The notes under the pieces were generated by a model. The model was not told the origin of the DNA, did not search any database, and was given only the letters and a program-made list of their open reading frames with translations. DNA of 64,000 nucleotides from NCBI GenBank assembly GCA_027563935.2, contig CM050446.2, positions 122,590,499 through 122,654,498 of the forward strand, in the 5' to 3' direction. A program made the position numbers and the translations under genes. Below, piece by piece: positions 59,029-64,000 of this stretch (positions are counted from its first letter, which is position 1; the number at the start of each line of letters is the position of its first letter). Origin of the DNA: Costus lasius. Taxonomy: Eukaryota; Streptophyta; Magnoliopsida; Zingiberales; Costaceae.

Positions 59029-62000
59029 TCAGTTGATCCCCATCTTCCAAGTCACGGAGAACTTCTTCCCCAATGGCAACGCTAGCCCCCCAACCTCCAC
59101 CGTCATGCTGGTACCGATGATCCCGCCCTCCAATTTCTCCTCGCGCAGCGGATGCGTCTCGCTGATGTAAGCATCGGAAATCCCCTCCCATGGCCGGCCA
59201 TCCACTTCCACCGATAGCGCCCGGCCTTTTCCCTGCAGCCCCAACACAGTCACCTTCTCAATCAACAACCCCTTCCCCAAGCTAAATGATGCCATTTCCA
59301 CCTCCGACCACACCGTCACCGTCTTTCCACGAACAGTGGCGTAAAGCTCCACGTACGTTGCCTCTCCCTCAACCAAAGCCATCACGGGCCGCGTGTCGTC
59401 GTCCACGTACACGCTCCCCCTCGCGTCGCCCGCCTCCGTGCCAAAGGGGAATGCCACCACCAACGTGAACGGCGTCGTCCGCGCAACCTTTGAGATCGTT
59501 CCACCCCTCTGCATCGGGAGGATCGTGTTCTGGTACACATGGACGTTCACCTCGTTGAGTCCCGCCTTGAGCGTCACGTATCGTTCATCCTTAGAGACAA
59601 CGACCTTAGTCGTGTCGAACAGGTTGTACCACGCCCCTGGCGGGAACATCGCATCCACCGACGTCGCTCCCTGCTGGAGCACCGGCGACACCATCACGCT
59701 GCTTCCCAGAAGGAATTGCGTGCTAAGGCCGTAGCTCGCCGTGAAACTTGGGAACGAGAAGAACACCGGCCGAGCCATCGGCGCGCCGCTAATGTGGGCC
59801 TGGTAGTTCAATGTGTAAAGGTAGGGCAAAAGTTTGTACCTCAACCCTAGGGCATTCCTCGCCGATTCGGCTACGGTTTGCCACTGGTAGAGCTCCTGCC
59901 TTGGTGAGGCGAAGTTGGCGTGGTCGCGTGAAAAGGGGTAGAACGCGCCAAGCTCGATCCAACGGTTGCAGAGCTCCTCGGTGGGCGCCGGGTAGAAGCC
60001 GCAGATGTCGGAGCCAACCATGGGCATTCCGAAGAGGCCGAAGTTGAGGATGGTCGAAATCGAGTAGCGGAGGTCCTCCCAGGTGCCCTTGTTGTCGCCA
60101 GTCCAATGGGCCGCGTAGGCGCCGGAGCCGACGAAGGTGGACCGGGTCAGGATGAATGGTCGTTTCCCCTGTAGCCCTTGGAGTGCCCGGTGCGTGGCGA
60201 TCGCCTGCGAGAAGCCGTACAGGCTGTGGGCGTTGTACTCAAGGACACCGTTGTAATGCGTGGCGCTCGTGGCAATTGTTTTGAAGCCGAGCGGCGCCTG
60301 CACACCGGAGGCGTTGATCTTGTATGGAGGGTTGTCCCATCTGGTGTCGGTAATGTTCTTGCAATCCAAGCAGCAGACCCAGGGCGATGCGGATCCCGGG
60401 ATGGGGCAGGAGTGGTTTTTGGGCAGCTCGCACTTGCCGGTACAGAAGTTGGATGCCTCGTTCATGTCGATCCAGAGGCCGTCCACAGGAACAAGCTCGT
60501 GGAACCGCGCGATCTCGTCGACCCACCATTCGACGCCGGAGGGGTTAAGGTAGTCAGGAAAGTAGACCGGGCCGGGCCAGACCTGGGCGAGGTAGGGCTT
60601 GCCGTGGTACTTGATGAAGACGTCCTTGGCGAGGCCGCGGGTAAAGACGCCGTAGCTGTTGTTGATGGCGATACCGGGGTCGATGAGGACGATATACTTC
60701 ATGCCCTGGGCATGTATTTTGTCGAGGAATTGAAGGAGCTTGGGGCGAGGGTAGTTGACAGGGTCGAGGGTAAAGTCCTTGGCGGCGTCCATATGATCGT
60801 CGTCATTCCAGATGACGTCGAGAGGGATTCGGGCGTTCTTGTAGCCCTCAACTACTCCTTCCACCACAGAAAGGTTTTGATAGCCCCATCGGCACTGGTG
60901 AAATCCTGTTGAAAACCGAGGAAATTGAGCCTTGCAACATTGAGCAAATAATTCCATCTTTGGATTGTTACTAGAACACAGAATTAATTTACCTAGAGCC
61001 CAGTAAGGCATAGGAGCCGGACGACCGACGAAAGCTGTATACTGATCCACCACCGCTAGCGGCGTCGGTCCGGCGAAAAAGTAGAAATCAAACACTCCTC
61101 CGATAACCTTGTATGTCAACGAGGTCCCCGTGTAAAACACATCCATCCCATTGCTGTTAAGCAGCAGCACCGCATGCGCTTTCGGCTCTCCGCCCTCGTT
61201 CCTCAAATCCATGTACACCGGGTGCGAGCCATAGAGATCCGTGTTAAGATTAATGGCCGAGATGTCCGTGGTGTACAGCGTGTAAGGATCGTTGGGCCGA
61301 AGGCGGATCCCGCCGGGCTGCGTGTTCTCGCCGAGCCCGTACAAGGCTGCGGTCTTGGGCAGGTAGCTCGAGATCTCCAGGTACTGGTCCTTGAAGACGA
61401 GGTCGCCGCAGCTGGAGTCGAAGAGGGTTTGGCCATTGGATTTCCGCTTGACGGCGAAGGTGAAGGGGTCGTGGGTAAAGGTGAAGACGAGCTCGTCGCC
61501 GGCGTACTCCGATGAGGTGAAGGGCGAAGAAGCTGAGGGTTTTGTTTCCAGTGGAGGGGAAGGTGCCCGTGGGAGCAGGTTGTAGGGAACTTCCCACCGC
61601 CCCTTATCGGCGTCGGTGATTTGAACGCGCAAGCGATCACGGGTCTCGTGCCTGCAGACGGTAATAATTGCTTACACAAAGCAGCTGGAAGTTGGAACCA
61701 TATGTTGCTTTTACTGATTGTGTGCCACTTTATGCAAGACATGATTCGTTCTAATATTCTCTTCTTTTTCAGGGCGAATTATCATAATAATGCATGCCAC
61801 ATTACTTTTTTTTTCAATAAATTATGTTAAGACAGAATATTATGTTGTTCTCTTTTCTATTCCTTGTTAATAATTGGAGTGAGTAAGATATCTGATTTGT
61901 TAATACATTTTGCGGCAGTAAATGATACAAGTAGATGAGTTATTATATGACTAATGAGAATCAGAAAATAAATATATGCATGTGCAACACTGTTCTTTTT

Positions 62001-62604
62001 TTTCTGCTTACTGAAAAGTGAAAAAGTGCTGCAGAATAATTTTCATTTGCAACAGTCCGCTCTCAGCAGGAAAGGAGGACGATCTACTACACTTATCAAC
62101 ATTGTGCTGTGAGAATCTGAGGAGCTAAAAAGGTTTGGAAGAAACTTTGTCCCAAATGCCATCTCCATCAAAAAGTAATGTCTTTTTCTCAATCTTTAAG
62201 ACTTTAACCAATTTTTCGGTAAAGTAAGAGGAATGTTAAAACAGTTTGGAACTAACAGAGCAAAGAGATTAAGAAAAAGAATGGATTTCGGAACACTTTC
62301 TTGATCTGAAAGAAAAAGGGCGAAAAATGCAGGTGCTTGAATGATGCTTTTAGTTTACTATGCTGTTTCCTTACTTGACAAAGAGTCTGAGGTTTCGGAT
62401 GTCAGGGCCATAAGTGGAGGAGCTCTGCTTCACTTGGAGGAATCCGAGCAGCCCTCCACCATTTGTGCTCAGCTCCACCACGGTGGTCAATCTGTAGCCG
62501 AAACCAACCCTTGGATATGCGGCTGCATCGCAGAGATGGAGAACGAGGAGAGTGGAGCAGCAGAGCACAAGGGGGAGAAGAGCAGTGGAGGAGGTGGAGC
62601 GCAT
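59029..62604 (-). CDS. XYL1: alpha-xylosidase, glycoside hydrolase family 31, 3 exons
   Basis: Secreted enzyme that removes alpha-1,6-xylose from xyloglucan oligosaccharides in the cell wall. Minus-strand exons are 62375-62604, 60993-61651 and 59029-60905, joined AA/G and G/GA, giving 921 residues, close to Arabidopsis XYL1 (about 915). Residues 1-28 form a signal peptide. The GH31 domain shows [29 protein letters not shown] (across intron 2), the nucleophile region [13 protein letters not shown] (Asp443) and the acid/base region [17 protein letters not shown] (Asp567). NITDT and NHS offer N-glycosylation sites. Intron 2 (60906-60992) is 87 nt with no stop and stays in frame if unspliced. A plain GH31 alpha-glucosidase is the alternative, but N-terminal and active-site segments look like XYL1. 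Confidence 0.94.
60906..60992 (-). other. 87-nt stop-free intron of the alpha-xylosidase gene
   Basis: Starts GTAAATTAATT and ends TTTTCAACAG on the minus strand, so it is a normal GT-AG intron. Its length is a multiple of three and it has no in-frame stop. Reading through it would insert 29 residues (beginning [14 protein letters not shown]) between PYWALG and [10 protein letters not shown], which are adjacent in all GH31 relatives I know. Confidence 0.85.
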
Positions 62605-64000
62605 CTTTTCTTCAGCTTTTGCTCCACTCGAGGATTGTCATGTATAGGAGTGGCGAGCAGCTGTGTGAGCTGTGGCAGTAGTGTTCCACAGTTTCGTACG
62701 TGCAGGGGTCCTTCGTAGATATAGCAAAAGAGAAAGGCTGGAGGAGCTAAGAGAGAAGGGTTTTCCTCGCACTGTACCATCATCATCATCCATTGCATGT
62801 GGGACTCTGGCTTCCCATGTGAGCGTGTTTTTTCTTGGGCCCATTTACACAAGAAATCAATTCATTCAGGTAATCTTCCGATTTATCGCATCGAATCATG
62901 TTGATTTTGTTTGACTGCACAACGAAACTATATTAAATATGGTCGAGTAATCAAATTAACAATAAACTTGATAATAGCTCGATTAATAGGACCGATTAGC
63001 TCACGTTAACTTCAAGTGAACTAAGATGGACTGTTTTCTTTTCCTTTTTTAATCTATGAATCTTAAAGTTCTTTACCACAATTACACACATAATTGCATT
63101 TATTACAAGTTGATCGAATGTGACTACTGAGATATGATAATGACGTGGATCTAATTTTCTCATCTCAGTGTTTGGACTGAAAGCCTTTCGTTTGACCAAG
63201 ATACTAATAATGCCAATTTCCTTTTCTATCAACCACACGAGAAGGAGGTGCATGGAGAATCACACGACGAGTCTTGATCACACAAGTATTATATAATTAT
63301 CTAAGCCGAGTGGGTTGTAGATTTTCATCACCAAAGTGTGAGGGCTAAGATAGAGGAAGGAGTTCAATCACTCAAGTCGTTCCAATTGACCTTGGCAGTG
63401 TGGTGAAAAAAGGGGTTCAATCATTCAGACATTGATTGAAATAATTTGAGGGCATATATAAGCATTAAGCAAGTAATCACTTAGTGGATCACAAGTGTTC
63501 GAGGTCAACTATGGTGATTTCTTTGAGTCGGTCAAGAAGAATTTACATACCAAATAGATGTGTCTCATTTGGCTAAGTAAATGGTTTCTAAAGGGTAATA
63601 AATTTTGCTCAAATCCAAGACATCGAGTAGTGTAGCAGTGTAATTATATTCTTCAATATATTTAGACTAATGAAAACAATTAAAAAAAACATGACTATAG
63701 TGTATGTGCATTATCTTGGAGATTGCTAGGGGTTTTTGGCAATATTAGGCTTCACATGGATATGTATATGCTTACAGGATAGCCATGGAGTGGAAGAAAA
63801 TAAAAGGATTGTAAATGTTTATTGACTTTATATAGTTTGATTTGATGCATTGATGCTAGTGATATGATTATTCAAATTTTTATGTTTTATGCTATTTGAG
63901 TTTTGTCCTAGAATGCTTAGCTGCTTTGGTGGGTGGGTTATCCATTTTTAAATTACCCATACTAGTAGAGATGAGCTTATTTAATGCAGATGATGCAAAA
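62605..64000. other. upstream region of the alpha-xylosidase gene and unannotated end
   Basis: 62.6-62.85 kb is GC-richer and probably holds the promoter of the minus-strand gene; a weak TATA-like CTATATCTA lies at 62716-62724 on that strand. From 62.9 kb to the end the sequence is AT-rich with no exon-like frame I can support. Confidence 0.4.

Noticed and set aside
60178..60912. Plus-strand 244-codon frame opposite the alpha-xylosidase
   Set aside because: Antisense shadow of a GC-rich GH31 exon; the minus strand carries the conserved catalytic motifs.
1..64000. CRISPR array, bacterial operon or phage-like system
   Set aside because: Spliced plant genes and plant transposons fill the window; the tandem repeats found have no spacer structure of CRISPR type.

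Overview
This 64 kb window is nuclear DNA from a flowering plant. Genes are split by GT-AG introns, TATA boxes sit close upstream of several starts, intergenic DNA is AT-rich, and the gene families are plant-specific (LBD, BEE/CIB-type bHLH, CLE, NIMIN, DUF1218). GC-rich first exons beside AT-rich introns fit a monocot, probably not a grass. That placement is an inference.

Layout. (1) 0.47-4.4 kb, +: five-exon type I mannose-6-phosphate isomerase. (2) 5.2-5.7 kb: hAT-like MITE. (3) About 5.8-12.4 kb: a decayed Mutator-like element with long divergent terminal inverted repeats. It holds a FAR1-type transposase pseudogene (-), which contains a tandem array of micro-exon units, and a degenerate plant-mobile-domain-like gene (+). 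(4) 12.4-18.2 kb: no gene I can name. (5) 18.3-19.7 kb, +: six-exon bHLH factor. (6) 25.4-27.1 kb, +: intact S1/P1-type nuclease, and 31.3-34.9 kb, +: its duplicated pseudogene, whose intron 4 holds one solo LTR nested inside another. (7) 37.6-38.4 kb, +: class II LBD gene. (8) 42.2-42.5 kb, +: CLE peptide precursor with Cys in place of the conserved Gly6. (9) 44.5-46.6 kb, -: DUF1218 membrane protein. (10) 48.75-49.2 kb, -: NIMIN-like NPR1 interactor. (11) 51.1-57.1 kb: a Ty3/gypsy deletion derivative arranged LTR-internal-LTR-internal-LTR. (12) 59.0-62.6 kb, -: GH31 alpha-xylosidase.

The host genes are independent plant transcription units with separate promoters. Loose themes are cell wall and sugar metabolism (PMI, alpha-xylosidase, possibly DUF1218) and regulation (bHLH, LBD, CLE, NIMIN). 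I saw no operon-like or biosynthetic cluster. The most informative signals are structural: the three-LTR array with a visible recombination switch, nested solo LTRs dating the nuclease pseudogene, micro-exon amplification in the FAR1-type gene, the Cys-containing CLE peptide, and a stop-free 87-nt intron in the alpha-xylosidase gene. Exon limits were placed by eye from splice sites, reading frame and family knowledge; no alignment was run.
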